From: an uncultured Sulfitobacter sp. | GTDB taxonomy: Bacteria > Pseudomonadota > Alphaproteobacteria > Rhodobacterales > Rhodobacteraceae | DNA length: 32,955 nucleotides | Direction of reading: 5' to 3' | Assembly (NCBI GenBank): GCA_938003685.1 | Contig: CALKXT010000198.1 | Coordinates: forward strand, 1-32,955 | Part shown: in pieces, positions 14,687 to 24,204 of the stretch | Layout of the letters: every line of letters starts with the position of its first letter | How positions within the stretch are numbered: the stretch's first letter is position 1 | Program-made: the position numbers and the translations under genes | The notes under the pieces: model-generated | Told to the model about the DNA's origin: nothing | Databases searched by the model: none | What the model saw: the letters and a program-made list of their open reading frames with translations, nothing else

Positions 14687-17624
14687 GGAGCCGTTCCCCC
14701 TCTGGGTCAATAAAGTGGGCGCTGACAATTTCGACGTTCACGTCAACACCTGTCAGCGGGCTAACCAGTCGCATTTTTTCGCCCATCCGGTTTGCCCCAT
14801 CTTTCAGGAAACCGATTGCAATGGCATGACCAAGGTTAGGTGAAAAACACGCTGATGTTGCATAACCTTGATCATGGGCGGCATCCACAGGTCCATCCGC
14901 TTTCATGAGGTGTGCACCTGCAGGGACCGGATCATTTGGATCAATTGGTTTGATACCAACCTGTGCCAATGCATCCGCTGTATTCAGGCCCTCACGTTCT
15001 GACAATTTGGACCCAATGCTGTCTTTGGCTTTGCTGACCATACGACCCATGCCAAGGTTTAGCGCGGTTGTGGTCCCGTTCAATTCGTTGCCCGCCGCGT
15101 GGCCTTTTTCAATACGCATCACGCCCAACGCTTCGGTGCCATAAGGCGTCACGTCAAATTCGGCACCCGCTTCGATGATTTTACGCATCAGCGCGTCACC
15201 ATAGGCAGTCGGAACAGCAATTTCATAAGCCAGTTCACCACTGAACGAGATGCGGAACAGGCGCGCGCGCAAGCCGCCACAGACCGTTGTGTTCATACAG
15301 GCCATAAACGGAAAGGCATCGTTGCTGATGTCTTGATCGACGATCTTTTCCAACAATTTACGGCTGTTTGGCCCGGCGACGGCATATTGTGCCCATGCTT
15401 CAGTGGTTGAGATCAATTGCACGTCCATGTCCGGGAACAGACATTGGCGCACAAATTCCATGTGGCGATAGACGGGCAGGGCATTTGCGGTGGTTGTGGT
15501 AACCACAAAATGATCCTCGGCCAAACGCCCTGCGGTGCCATCATCCATGGCAATACCGTCTTCGCGCAGCATCAAACCATAGCGGGTTTTGCCGACGGCA
15601 AGTTTGGCAAAGCCGTTGCAATAGACCTTGTTCAGAAATGCAGCAGCATCCGCACCTTGCACATCAATCTTGCCCAGAGTGGTCACATCACAGACACCAA
15701 CAGATTTACGTGTTGCGAGAACTTCGCGATCAACACTTTGCCGCCATGTGGTTTCGCCCGCACGCGGGAACCACTGCGCGCGCAGCCAATTGCCAACTTC
15801 AACAAAGACAGCGCCCTGTTCTGTCGCCCATTTATGCGAGGGCGTCAGGCGTTTGGGGTGGAAATCTTGGCCTGTGTGCCGTCCGGCCAAAACACCAATT
15901 GCAGTCGGTGTGTAGGGGGGGCGGAAAATCGTGGTGCCAACTTCGGGGATCGTCTTGCCCGCAAGTTCGGCCATGATCGCAAGGCCACCCATGTTGGACG
16001 TCTTGCCTTGATCCGTCGCCATGCCCAGTGTTGTGTAGCGCTTGAGGTGTTCGACAGAACGAAAACCCTCTTGATGGCTGAGTTGCACATCTTTGACCGT
16101 GACGTCATTTTGCTGGTCCAGCCATGCACGTTTGCAGCCCTCAACATACCAATATGGCGTGAGGTTCACTGGCGCATCTTCGGTCTGTGGCAGTGTGTGC
16201 TTCTTGGTTTTGAACCCCAATTCTTTCAGCGCGGCGGTGGTCGCAGCTACACCACCAGTCAATGCGCCAGCCGTTGACAGATCACCATTCGCGGCACCAG
16301 CAACGGACATACCCGGTGGTAATTCGCCACCCGGTACAAAGGCTGCGATGTCATTGTTCCATGTCGGTCGTCCCCGTTGATGGCACGTCATATGCACATT
16401 CGGATTCCACCCACCGGACATGCCAAGTGCGCCACATTCCAGCGTGCGCGTGCTGCCATCACCAAGGCGCACTTCGGCAAACGTCAGGCCAAGGCGGCCT
16501 TTGGTGTTTACGACTTCACCGTGCAGTACTTCGTAATCTGTGCTGCGCGGCGCATCGGGACGTACATCAACAACAGCAGCAATTTTTACACCGCGTGCAT
16601 GTAGGTCGGCAGCGGTGCGGTGACCGTCGTCGTTGTTGGTAAAGATCGCAACCCGTTTGTCTGCCGCAACGGCAAAACGGTTGGCATAAGTGCGCAATGC
16701 TGAGCCCAACATGATACCGGGACGGTCATTATTTTCAAACGCGATAGGGCGCTCAATCGCACCTGCTGCCAGAACCGTGCGCTTGGTATAGATACGCCAT
16801 AAAATCTGACGTGGTTTGTTCGCCTCTGGCGTGGGGAGGTGGTCACTGACCCGCTCAACAGCGCCGTAAATGCCGTGATCAAACGCGCCAATAACAGTCG
16901 TGCGTGCCATCAATCTGACGTTTGGCAATGCGGCCAGTTCTGCCACGGTCGCGTCCGCCCAATCCGCACCTGAATGATCACCAAGCGCGAATGTTTCGCT
17001 GTTCAAACGGCCACCCATGCGGAAATCCTCGTCCGCTAGAATGACGTCAGCACCTGCACGACCCGCTGTCAGCGCCGCGGCCAAACCAGCAGGACCTGCG
17101 CCAATGATCAACAGGTCGCAGTGCAGGAACCCTTTGTCATAGACATCGGGATCGTCTTGTAACGACAGCGACCCAAGGCCAGCGGCGTTGCGGATAATTG
17201 GCTCATAGACCTTTTCCCAAAACGCAGCAGGCCACATGAAGGTTTTGTAGTAAAAGCCTGCGGACAGAAAGTTCGAGAAACGATCATTGATCGAGAGCAG
17301 ATCGAATTTGAGCGACCCTAACTTGTTCTGGCTGTTTGCCAGCAAGCCATCAAACAGCTCGGTTGTAGTGGCGCGCGTATTCGGTTCTTGGCGCGCCCCA
17401 CTGCGCAGTTCGACCAGCGCATTTGGTTCTTCTGATCCGGCAGTCAAGGCACCGCGCGGGCGGTGATATTTGAACGAACGGCCCATAAGGCGAACACCAT
17501 TAGCGAGCAAGGCAGACGCGAGCGTGTCACCGGTATGGCCTGTGAATGATTTGCCGTCGAATTTGAACTGAAGGGTCTGGCCCGTATCAATCTGGCCGCC
17601 TGATAATCTGTTTACTTGGCTCAT
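14679..17624 (-). CDS. mgdC: N-methylglutamate dehydrogenase alpha-type subunit (sarcosine oxidase alpha family)
   Basis: A large 981-residue subunit carrying the NAD and tetrahydrofolate sites of the heterotetrameric amine dehydrogenase/oxidase. Domains in order: an N-terminal ferredoxin-like fold without cluster cysteines (FKFDGKSFTGHTGDTLASAL), a dinucleotide-binding domain with IIGAGPAGLAAALTAGRAG near residue 175, a second nucleotide segment (DKRVAIFTNNDDGHRTAADL), and a C-terminal GcvT-like half with VCDVTTLGKIDVQGADAAAF and FRISFSGELAYEIAVP for folate-linked C1 transfer. Overlaps: ATGA with mgdB upstream and 8 bases with mgdD downstream. In the cell it would convert N-methylglutamate to glutamate and methylene-THF. 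SoxA of sarcosine oxidase is the alternative. Confidence 0.85.
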   Translation of the reverse strand: MSQVNRLSGGQIDTGQTLQFKFDGKSFTGHTGDTLASALLANGVRLMGRSFKYHRPRGALTAGSEEPNALVELRSGARQEPNTRATTTELFDGLLANSQNKLGSLKFDLLSINDRFSNFLSAGFYYKTFMWPAAFWEKVYEPIIRNAAGLGSLSLQDDPDVYDKGFLHCDLLIIGAGPAGLAAALTAGRAGADVILADEDFRMGGRLNSETFALGDHSGADWADATVAELAALPNVRLMARTTVIGAFDHGIYGAVERVSDHLPTPEANKPRQILWRIYTKRTVLAAGAIERPIAFENNDRPGIMLGSALRTYANRFAVAADKRVAIFTNNDDGHRTAADLHARGVKIAAVVDVRPDAPRSTDYEVLHGEVVNTKGRLGLTFAEVRLGDGSTRTLECGALGMSGGWNPNVHMTCHQRGRPTWNNDIAAFVPGGELPPGMSVAGAANGDLSTAGALTGGVAATTAALKELGFKTKKHTLPQTEDAPVNLTPYWYVEGCKRAWLDQQNDVTVKDVQLSHQEGFRSVEHLKRYTTLGMATDQGKTSNMGGLAIMAELAGKTIPEVGTTIFRPPYTPTAIGVLAGRHTGQDFHPKRLTPSHKWATEQGAVFVEVGNWLRAQWFPRAGETTWRQSVDREVLATRKSVGVCDVTTLGKIDVQGADAAAFLNKVYCNGFAKLAVGKTRYGLMLREDGIAMDDGTAGRLAEDHFVVTTTTANALPVYRHMEFVRQCLFPDMDVQLISTTEAWAQYAVAGPNSRKLLEKIVDQDISNDAFPFMACMNTTVCGGLRARLFRISFSGELAYEIAVPTAYGDALMRKIIEAGAEFDVTPYGTEALGVMRIEKGHAAGNELNGTTTALNLGMGRMVSKAKDSIGSKLSEREGLNTADALAQVGIKPIDPNDPVPAGAHLMKADGPVDAAHDQGYATSACFSPNLGHAIAIGFLKDGANRMGEKMRLVSPLTGVDVNVEIVSAHFIDPEGERLRA

Positions 17625-17908
17625 TTGCTGCGCCCCCGGCTGCGGGCCACATCGCGGGCCATTTCCACCTTGGAAATCTCATGGGTCAGGGTGTTGCGGG
17701 TCACAACCAACCATGACCGATCACCAGCCTCGTGGAACCACAATTCGTCATGCCAACCCGCAGGGTTTTCCCGCAGATAGCCGTATTCGTAAAAATCACG
17801 TGCCGCTGTCTCAGAACTCGCATCAGGACGGTCGATCAAACGCGCATCGCCCATATAGGTGAATTCAGCACTGTCACGCGGGCCAAGAAGGGGGTGTTCA
17901 ATAATCAT
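17621..17908 (-). CDS. mgdB: N-methylglutamate dehydrogenase delta-type subunit (sarcosine oxidase delta family) without the usual zinc ligands
   Basis: A 95-residue small subunit. It aligns with sarcosine oxidase delta: GPRDSAEFTYMGDARLIDRP, DFYEYGYLRENPAGWHDELW, TRNTLTHEISKVEM. In characterised sarcosine oxidase delta, zinc is held by CPxC at the N-terminus and by a His and Cys in WxHxxGC. Here the N-terminus reads MIIEHPLLGPR and the second motif WFHEAGDRSW, so three of four ligands are replaced and only the His remains (a second His sits near the first Cys position). The gene starts 34 bases after mgdA and overlaps mgdC by ATGA. Loss of the zinc site fits a functionally distinct enzyme, but I cannot say whether it is general to MgdB. 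Confidence 0.82.
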   Translation of the reverse strand: MIIEHPLLGPRDSAEFTYMGDARLIDRPDASSETAARDFYEYGYLRENPAGWHDELWFHEAGDRSWLVVTRNTLTHEISKVEMARDVARSRGRSK

Positions 17909-17942
17909 ATTTGTTCATCCGTTCGCATTCTTACCAACATGC

Positions 17943-19193
17943 TCAATGCAAGTTGGGCTGATTGCCCATCCCTTTTTCATCGATCATCAGGCCTTTTTCG
18001 AACCGGTTAAATCGATATGCGGTGGCGGTTGGGTGCGGCTCATCTTTGGCCAAGAGGTGCGCAAAACAGAAACCCGATGCGGGCGTTGCTTTGAACCCAC
18101 CATAACACCAACCACCGTTGAAATAGAGCCCGTCGATATGGGTGCGGTCGATAATAGGCGATCCGTCCATCGACATGTCCATGATCCCACCCCACATGCG
18201 CAACAGTCGGGCGCGACCAATGGCGGGTAATATCGCCATGCCGCCTTCGCAGACGTCTTCGACTACAGGCAGGTTGCCGCGTTGAGCGTAAGAGTTGTAG
18301 CCATCAAGGTCGCCACCAAAGACAAGGCCACCTTTGTCAGATTGACTGCAATAAAAGTGACCCGCGCCAAAGGTGATCACGCCGGGTAGCACAGGTTTTA
18401 AGCCCTCGGAAACAAACGCCTGCAAGACATGGCTTTCCATTGGCAGTCGCATGTCGGCCTTAGACATCAAGCGGCTGGACGACCCTGCGACGGCACAGCC
18501 GACCTTGCCTGCACCAATGAAGCCGCGTGATGTTTCCACGCCAAGGCATTTGCCATTCTCTATCCGAAATCCGGTGACTTCGCAGTTTTGAATGATATCA
18601 ACGCCCCGGCTGTCTGCGCCGCGCGCATAGCCCCATGCAACCGCATCATGGCGCACGGTGCCACCCCGATGCTGGGCAAGCCCGCCTTTGATTGGGAAAC
18701 GCGCGTCTTCGGTGTTTAGAAACGGATACCGCTTTTTGATCTGTTCCGTGGTCAGCATCTCAGCGTCTGCGCCATTCAGCATCATCGCGTTTCCGCGCCG
18801 TACAAAGGCATCGCGTTGCGCATCGCTGTGGATCAGGTTCAAAATGCCACGCTGAGAGATCATCGCGTTGTAGTTAAAGTCTTGCTCTAGCCCTTCCCAC
18901 AGCTTCAGGGAGAATTCATAAAACGGCTCATTGCCATCCAACAGGTAGTTAGAGCGAATGATTGTGGTGTTTCGGCCGACATTGCCGCCACCGATCCAGC
19001 CTTTTTCAAGGACAGCGATGCGTTTCTGTTTATACTCTTTTGCAAGGTAATACGCCGTCGCTAGGCCATGCCCGCCACCGCCAATGATGATAATATCATA
19101 ATGCGCCTGCGGTTCTGGGTCGCGCCACGCGGGTTTCCACCCTTTGTGACCCGTCAATGCCTCTTTTATAACTTTGAAACCCGAATAGCGCAT
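17943..19193 (-). CDS. mgdA: N-methylglutamate dehydrogenase beta-type subunit (sarcosine oxidase beta family)
   Basis: Substrate-oxidising flavoprotein of 416 residues. The N-terminus MRYSGFKVIKEALTGHKGW is typical of the family. The FAD motif is IIIGGGGHGLATAYYLAKEY near residue 35, and RHDAVAWGYARGAD near residue 180 holds the His that carries covalent FMN in sarcosine oxidase. The open frame continues to 19373, and ATG 19202 is also possible, but AGAGGA lies 8-9 bases before ATG 19193 and length then matches relatives. It is first in the minus-strand mgdABCD operon, divergent from tmoX across a 280-base region with two dyads. N-methylglutamate is inferred as substrate from the gmaS-mgs neighbours; sarcosine is the main alternative. 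Confidence 0.85.
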   Translation of the reverse strand: MRYSGFKVIKEALTGHKGWKPAWRDPEPQAHYDIIIIGGGGHGLATAYYLAKEYKQKRIAVLEKGWIGGGNVGRNTTIIRSNYLLDGNEPFYEFSLKLWEGLEQDFNYNAMISQRGILNLIHSDAQRDAFVRRGNAMMLNGADAEMLTTEQIKKRYPFLNTEDARFPIKGGLAQHRGGTVRHDAVAWGYARGADSRGVDIIQNCEVTGFRIENGKCLGVETSRGFIGAGKVGCAVAGSSSRLMSKADMRLPMESHVLQAFVSEGLKPVLPGVITFGAGHFYCSQSDKGGLVFGGDLDGYNSYAQRGNLPVVEDVCEGGMAILPAIGRARLLRMWGGIMDMSMDGSPIIDRTHIDGLYFNGGWCYGGFKATPASGFCFAHLLAKDEPHPTATAYRFNRFEKGLMIDEKGMGNQPNLH

Positions 19194-19238
19194 TTTCGAC
19201 ATCCTCTTTGGGATAAACATAGTCATATCATGGATAAC

Positions 19239-19256
19239 GTCCGAGCGAGTTCGGAC
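19239..19256. promoter_or_regulatory. GTCCGA-N6-TCGGAC dyad upstream of mgdA
   Basis: A perfect inverted repeat with 6-base arms (19239-19244 and 19251-19256) lies 46-63 bases upstream of the mgdA ATG, in the gene-free divergent region 19194-19473. Position and symmetry suit an operator for a dimeric regulator or, less likely, an RNA hairpin in the mgdA leader. Confidence 0.4.
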
Positions 19257-19335
19257 AAAATTCTTCGCAATTACGACATCGCCACCTGAATCTTGCAACG
19301 CAAAATCAATATTAGGAAGAAAAAAACTTGATTGA

Positions 19336-20415
<1,080 letters not shown>

Positions 20416-20443
20416 GATCTTGCTAACTGATTAATACCATTAT

Positions 20444-20468
20444 CCCCGTCCGGTTTTTCCGGGCGGGG
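20444..20468 (+). repeat. Intercistronic hairpin after tmoX
   Basis: CCCCGTCCGG (20444-20453) and CCGGGCGGGG (20459-20468) form a 10-bp stem with one U-G pair around a five-T loop, between tmoX and tmoW. No T run follows. Stem-loops after binding-protein genes commonly raise the level of that message over the downstream transporter genes. Confidence 0.6.
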
Positions 20469-20489
20469 AACTTTCTCACAAGGATCGCC

Positions 20490-21509
20490 ATGTCAACTGA
20501 TAGCCCCGTCATTTCCTGCAAGAATGTTTGGAAAGTTTTTGGTAATGATCCAAAGAAGTTCCTTGAAAATATGACCCCCGGGATGAGCTTTGATGACATC
20601 CGCGCCGCTGGTTACATTGCCGGCGTTAAAGACGTCTCTATTGATGTTCACAAGGGTGAAATGCTGGTGATCATGGGCCTCTCTGGGTCTGGTAAATCGA
20701 CACTTGTACGATGCTTTTCACGCCTACACGATATTACAGGCGGCACGATTTCTGTCGAAGGGCAGGACATCATGTCTTTGCCAGAAAAAGAACTGATTGA
20801 ATTACGTCGTTCTAAAATGGGGATGGTGTTCCAATCGTTCGGATTACTGCCGCACCGCACAGTTTTAGAAAACGTCGCCTTCCCACTCGAAATGCGGGGC
20901 CAAGACAAGCACACCCGCCGCGAGCGCGCGTTGGAAGTGGTAAAACTTGTTGGTCTTGAAGGCCGCGAAGAGTATTTCCCACGCGAATTGTCGGGTGGCC
21001 AACAACAACGTGTTGGTATTGCGCGCAGCCTAGCGATCGAACCTGACATCTGGTTTCTTGATGAACCATTCAGTGCGCTTGACCCATTGATCCGCAAAGA
21101 AATGCAGGATGAATTCCTGCGCCTACAGCAGCTGCTGAACAAAACAATTGTCTTTATTACCCACGATTTTGATGAGGCCCTGCGCCTTGCTGATCGTATC
21201 GCCATCATGAAGGATGGCGCGGTTGAACAATGTGACACGCCTGATCAAATCGTTCTGCATCCTGCTACGGAATACGTCAGGAAATTCACCGAAGACATCG
21301 ACAAGGCCCGCGTTGTCCACGCTGGCGTATTGGCAATTTCTGACGTGCAGGGCGAAGGTGACCCAGTGGACGCAGGTGCCACGATCAAACAACTCGCCAA
21401 GCAGATCGTTCAAGATACACGTGCAGTGATCCCTGTGGCAAAAGATGGTAAAATCATCGGTGGTATGAACCGTGATGACGCCCTGACAATTCTGTTGGAG
21501 AACGGCTAA
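20490..21509 (+). CDS. tmoW: ABC transporter ATPase of the TMAO-type importer (TmoW-like)
   Basis: A 339-residue ATPase of the ProV/OpuAA type powering import by TmoX/TmoV at the inner membrane. Motifs are Walker A GLSGSGKST near residue 63, signature LSGGQQQRVGIARSLA near 167, Walker B WFLDEPFSALDP near 188, and the switch His in VFITHDFDEAL. An N-terminal NDPKKFLENMTPGMSFDD stretch and a C-terminal extension (VIPVAKDGKIIGGMNRDDAL), a partial CBS-like tail, are typical of osmolyte-type systems. The stop abuts the tmoV ATG directly (TAAATG), implying translational coupling. ATG 20490 has an AAGGA site. The choice of TMAO rather than betaine rests on tmoX and on the amine genes nearby. Confidence 0.8.
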   Translation: MSTDSPVISCKNVWKVFGNDPKKFLENMTPGMSFDDIRAAGYIAGVKDVSIDVHKGEMLVIMGLSGSGKSTLVRCFSRLHDITGGTISVEGQDIMSLPEKELIELRRSKMGMVFQSFGLLPHRTVLENVAFPLEMRGQDKHTRRERALEVVKLVGLEGREEYFPRELSGGQQQRVGIARSLAIEPDIWFLDEPFSALDPLIRKEMQDEFLRLQQLLNKTIVFITHDFDEALRLADRIAIMKDGAVEQCDTPDQIVLHPATEYVRKFTEDIDKARVVHAGVLAISDVQGEGDPVDAGATIKQLAKQIVQDTRAVIPVAKDGKIIGGMNRDDALTILLENG

Positions 21510-23489
21510 ATGGCCAACGCGACTACAGATACTGTTTCCGCCGGTACGCCTATGCTGTCACGTAGCCAATGGTCTTTGGTTTTGGTGGCTGTGGCCATTG
21601 TGTTGTCGATCTTTCAGTGGTCTGGGATATTGCCCGCATGGCTGCACCGGATTCCCGAGACAGCGATCCCTAACTTTGCGGGATGGCTAGACGCAATCTT
21701 TGGTTTTATCAAAGACGATATGGGTTTGCTTACGTTGACCCGTTTCCTGACCGAAGGCTTGGAATGGCTACTGGACGCGTCGGGCAATATCTTCTTTGGC
21801 AAACGCCGTTGGCCTAACATCGGGCCAATCCCATGGACAGCTATGGCCGCCGTAGCCGCCGTCATTGGTTACTACCTTGGCGGTTGGAAACTTGCGCTTT
21901 TGGGTGGTGGCACGATGGTTTGGACCGCGCTGATCGGCCAATGGTCCATCGCCATGCAAACGATGTCTGTGCTTGCTATTGCAGCACCTTTGGCATTCGT
22001 CATTGGCCTTTCAGTGGGCATCGCCGCATGGAGATACACTTGGGTTGATTTCGTGATCAAACCTATTCTGTCCGTCCTGCAAACATTACCTTTCTTTACC
22101 TATCTTTTGCCTGCTGTGATCTTCTTCAAAGTGGGTCCAACGGCGGGTGCGGTCGCCACAACGATCTATGCGATCCCTCCGATGATTTTGATGACCTCTC
22201 TTGGCTTGCAAAAGGTATCTCCAGAAGTCATCGAAGCCGGGAAGATGAGCGGATGCAGCAAGTTTCAGATGCTGCGCCATGTCTATATCCCCTCAGCACG
22301 CACCGAAATTCTGGTGGGTGTGAACCAGGTTATCATGCTTTGTCTGGCGATGGTGGTTTTGACTGCCTTTATCGGGATGCCCGGTTTGGGTGCCAAGCTG
22401 CTGGCGATGATGGGCAGCTTTAAACTTGGCCGTTCTTTTGAGATTGGCGTCACAATCGTGCTGCTTGCTGTGATGCTCGACCGGATGTCAAAGGCTTGGG
22501 TTGTAAAACAGCCTGAACATTTTGAACGCGGTACGCCGTTTTGGAAACGTCACCAGATGTTGCTGTTTGGGGCCGCGCTTTTTGTAGGCTTTACGTTGTT
22601 GTCGCTGGTTATGCCGCTTGCGGCTGAAATCGGACGTGGACAGCACTTTAGCCAAGGCAAAGAGTTGGATAACCTGATCAAAGGGTTCTTGGACATTGAG
22701 GCAGTCAAGGCAACAACTGGGTTCTTGCGCGCGTTCTTAAACGTCCAAATTCTGATCCCATTCCGCAATTTCATGCTCTCGATCCCGACACCTGCCTTCA
22801 TCATGCTGGTTGTTGCTTTTGCGCTGGCGCTTGCTGGTCGCAAACAGGCGATTTACGCGCTGATCTTCTTTTCACTTGTGGCCTTTTCTGGATGGTGGGA
22901 TCGTTCGGTTATCACACTTTATTCAGTGATCTCAGCCGTTACATTGGCGGCGCTACTTGGTCTGCCCATCGCCGTCCTCGCAGCACGGTCTGAGAAATGG
23001 TCAGTACGCATGCTCTTGGTATGTGACACTGCGCAAACTTTCCCTAGTTTCGTATACCTGATCCCAGCAATCATGCTGTTCGGGATTACGGATATCGCGG
23101 TGATCTTTTCGATCCTGATTTTCGCCATGGTGCCGTTGATCCGTTATACGATTGAAGGCTTGCGCACGGTGCCGCCTGAAATGACTGAAGCCGCTGATAT
23201 GGCAGGTGCGACGCGCATGCAAAAGCTGGTGAATGTCCAAATTCCACTGGCGCTGCCAACGATGGCCGTTGGGTTCAACCAAGCGATCATGTTTGCGTTC
23301 TTTATGGTGATCATTGCTGCGTTCATCGGCACGCAAGACCTTGGACAAGAACTGCAAAGGACGCTGGCAGGCACGGACCTTGGTAAAAACTTTGTGCTGG
23401 GTATTTGTGTGGCGTTGATGGCTCTGACCTTTGATCTGACGATCATGAAATGGACAGCTGACAAAAAACGAGCGCTTGGGTTGCAGTAG
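21510..23489 (+). CDS. tmoV: ABC transporter permease of the TMAO-type importer, two fused permease domains (TmoV-like)
   Basis: A 659-residue inner-membrane permease with two complete binding-protein-dependent transport domains in one chain. Each has its own coupling (EAA) loop: SPEVIEAGKMSGCSKFQMLR near residue 237 with downstream VVLTAFIGMPGLG, and PPEMTEAADMAGATRMQKLV near residue 552 with downstream IIAAFIGTQDLG. An extra N-terminal membrane segment and an amphipathic linker precede domain one. Typical OpuAB/ProW permeases have one such domain and act as homodimers, so a single TmoV chain could form the whole pore. It is last in tmoXWV. A short inverted repeat (23490-23502) begins immediately after the stop and may aid termination. 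Confidence 0.82.
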   Translation: MANATTDTVSAGTPMLSRSQWSLVLVAVAIVLSIFQWSGILPAWLHRIPETAIPNFAGWLDAIFGFIKDDMGLLTLTRFLTEGLEWLLDASGNIFFGKRRWPNIGPIPWTAMAAVAAVIGYYLGGWKLALLGGGTMVWTALIGQWSIAMQTMSVLAIAAPLAFVIGLSVGIAAWRYTWVDFVIKPILSVLQTLPFFTYLLPAVIFFKVGPTAGAVATTIYAIPPMILMTSLGLQKVSPEVIEAGKMSGCSKFQMLRHVYIPSARTEILVGVNQVIMLCLAMVVLTAFIGMPGLGAKLLAMMGSFKLGRSFEIGVTIVLLAVMLDRMSKAWVVKQPEHFERGTPFWKRHQMLLFGAALFVGFTLLSLVMPLAAEIGRGQHFSQGKELDNLIKGFLDIEAVKATTGFLRAFLNVQILIPFRNFMLSIPTPAFIMLVVAFALALAGRKQAIYALIFFSLVAFSGWWDRSVITLYSVISAVTLAALLGLPIAVLAARSEKWSVRMLLVCDTAQTFPSFVYLIPAIMLFGITDIAVIFSILIFAMVPLIRYTIEGLRTVPPEMTEAADMAGATRMQKLVNVQIPLALPTMAVGFNQAIMFAFFMVIIAAFIGTQDLGQELQRTLAGTDLGKNFVLGICVALMALTFDLTIMKWTADKKRALGLQ

Positions 23490-23549
23490 AACCTTATAGG
23501 TTGGTTTGTTGGATTTCTAACGCCTGGGGACTTGCCCCTTGGGCGTTAG
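23490..23549. terminator. Possible weak bidirectional terminator between tmoV and tetR
   Basis: AACCT-TAT-AGGTT (23490-23502) lies directly after the tmoV stop. A larger stem, CTAACGCC (23517-23524) with GGCGTTAG (23542-23549) plus an inner GGGG/CCCC pair, spans the last codons of tetR. Neither is followed by a clear T run, so a terminator role is tentative. Confidence 0.25.
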
Positions 23550-24113
23550 ATGCAATTCGTCCAGCATTGCAAAAATTTCGCGAAAATCGAATTCTTGGGA
23601 AACTGGTGTGCGTCGACTTAACGCCGCATAGCCATGAATCAGTGACCATATTAGTGTTTCAGTAATTTCAGGCCCGTGTTTTGAAGGTTTGAACATCGCA
23701 CAGGTACTGCGCAGGACCTCATATGATTTTGCACTGGAAATGGTCAATTCATCGGTCCACTGAAACCGCGTTTCGTCGCTCAAGATAAGATCAAAAAGCG
23801 CAGGTTCATTACGGGCAAACATCAAATAGCCTTTACAGATAGCGCGCATTTTTTCGTGTGCGTTTTCCTCTGCACGGTCAAATTCCGATTGCATCGTCGC
23901 CGCAAAGTTTTCGTATGCGCGCGCAGCGACAGCGCCAAGCAGTCCGTCCTTTCCGCCAAAATGATGTGTCGGTGCCATCCGGGAAACACCTGCTCGGGCA
24001 GCCGTTGCACGCAGCGACAAATCCCCGACACCACTTTCATGCAGAATCTCTATTGCGGCCTCGATCAAAGCCTCTCGTAGGTTTCCGTGGTGATATGGTT
24101 TTGGATCGTCCAT
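23517..24113 (-). CDS. TetR-family transcriptional repressor with WHG-type C-terminal domain
   Basis: A 198-residue regulator. The N-terminal helix-turn-helix reads HGNLREALIEAAIEILHESG then LSLRATAARAGVSRMAPTHH with FGGKDGLLGAVAARAYENF. The C-terminal part (MFARNEPALFDLILSDE; ETLIWSLIHGYAAL with a WxxxHG pattern) matches the TetR_C WHG-type effector domain. It is divergent from the DUF2306 gene across a 91-base gap holding two copies of a CTTGAC-type palindrome, so it most likely represses itself and that gene. No link to amine metabolism is visible. Confidence 0.87.
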   Translation of the reverse strand: MDDPKPYHHGNLREALIEAAIEILHESGVGDLSLRATAARAGVSRMAPTHHFGGKDGLLGAVAARAYENFAATMQSEFDRAEENAHEKMRAICKGYLMFARNEPALFDLILSDETRFQWTDELTISSAKSYEVLRSTCAMFKPSKHGPEITETLIWSLIHGYAALSRRTPVSQEFDFREIFAMLDELHLTPKGQVPRR

Positions 24114-24134
24114 TTTGTCCTTAAATCAAATGAA

Positions 24135-24149
24135 CTTGACGGCGTCAAG
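24135..24149. promoter_or_regulatory. TetR operator copy 1
   Basis: CTTGACG-G-CGTCAAG is a perfect 7-base-arm palindrome in the tetR/DUF2306 divergent promoter region. A second copy lies 26 bases further on. The arms contain TTGAC, so it overlaps possible -35 elements, as expected of a repressor site. Confidence 0.65.
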
Positions 24150-24160
24150 ATTTTGTATAA

Positions 24161-24175
24161 CTTGACAGCGTCCAG
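24161..24175. promoter_or_regulatory. TetR operator copy 2 (imperfect)
   Basis: CTTGACAGCGTCCAG matches copy 1 at 13 of 15 positions. Centres of the two copies are 26 bases apart, on nearly the same face of the helix. It contains TTGACA, a consensus -35 hexamer on the plus strand for the DUF2306 gene. Confidence 0.6.
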
Positions 24176-24204
24176 ATTCGTTACTCTTCAAAGGAACTCG
24201 CCTC

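Noticed and set aside
14687-14728. Longer mgdD start at TTG 14728
   Set aside because: It would overlap mgdC by 50 bases without a ribosome site; GTG 14686 has GAGGGGG upstream.
15417-16277. 286-codon plus-strand open frame inside mgdC
   Set aside because: It lies opposite mgdC, its composition is shadow-like (many Cys, His and Arg), it has no recognisable domain and no ribosome site.
14123-19193. Heterotetrameric sarcosine oxidase soxBDAG
   Set aside because: Homologous and not excluded, but the gmaS/mgs context and the altered delta subunit favour N-methylglutamate dehydrogenase; no glycine betaine or dimethylglycine genes are present.
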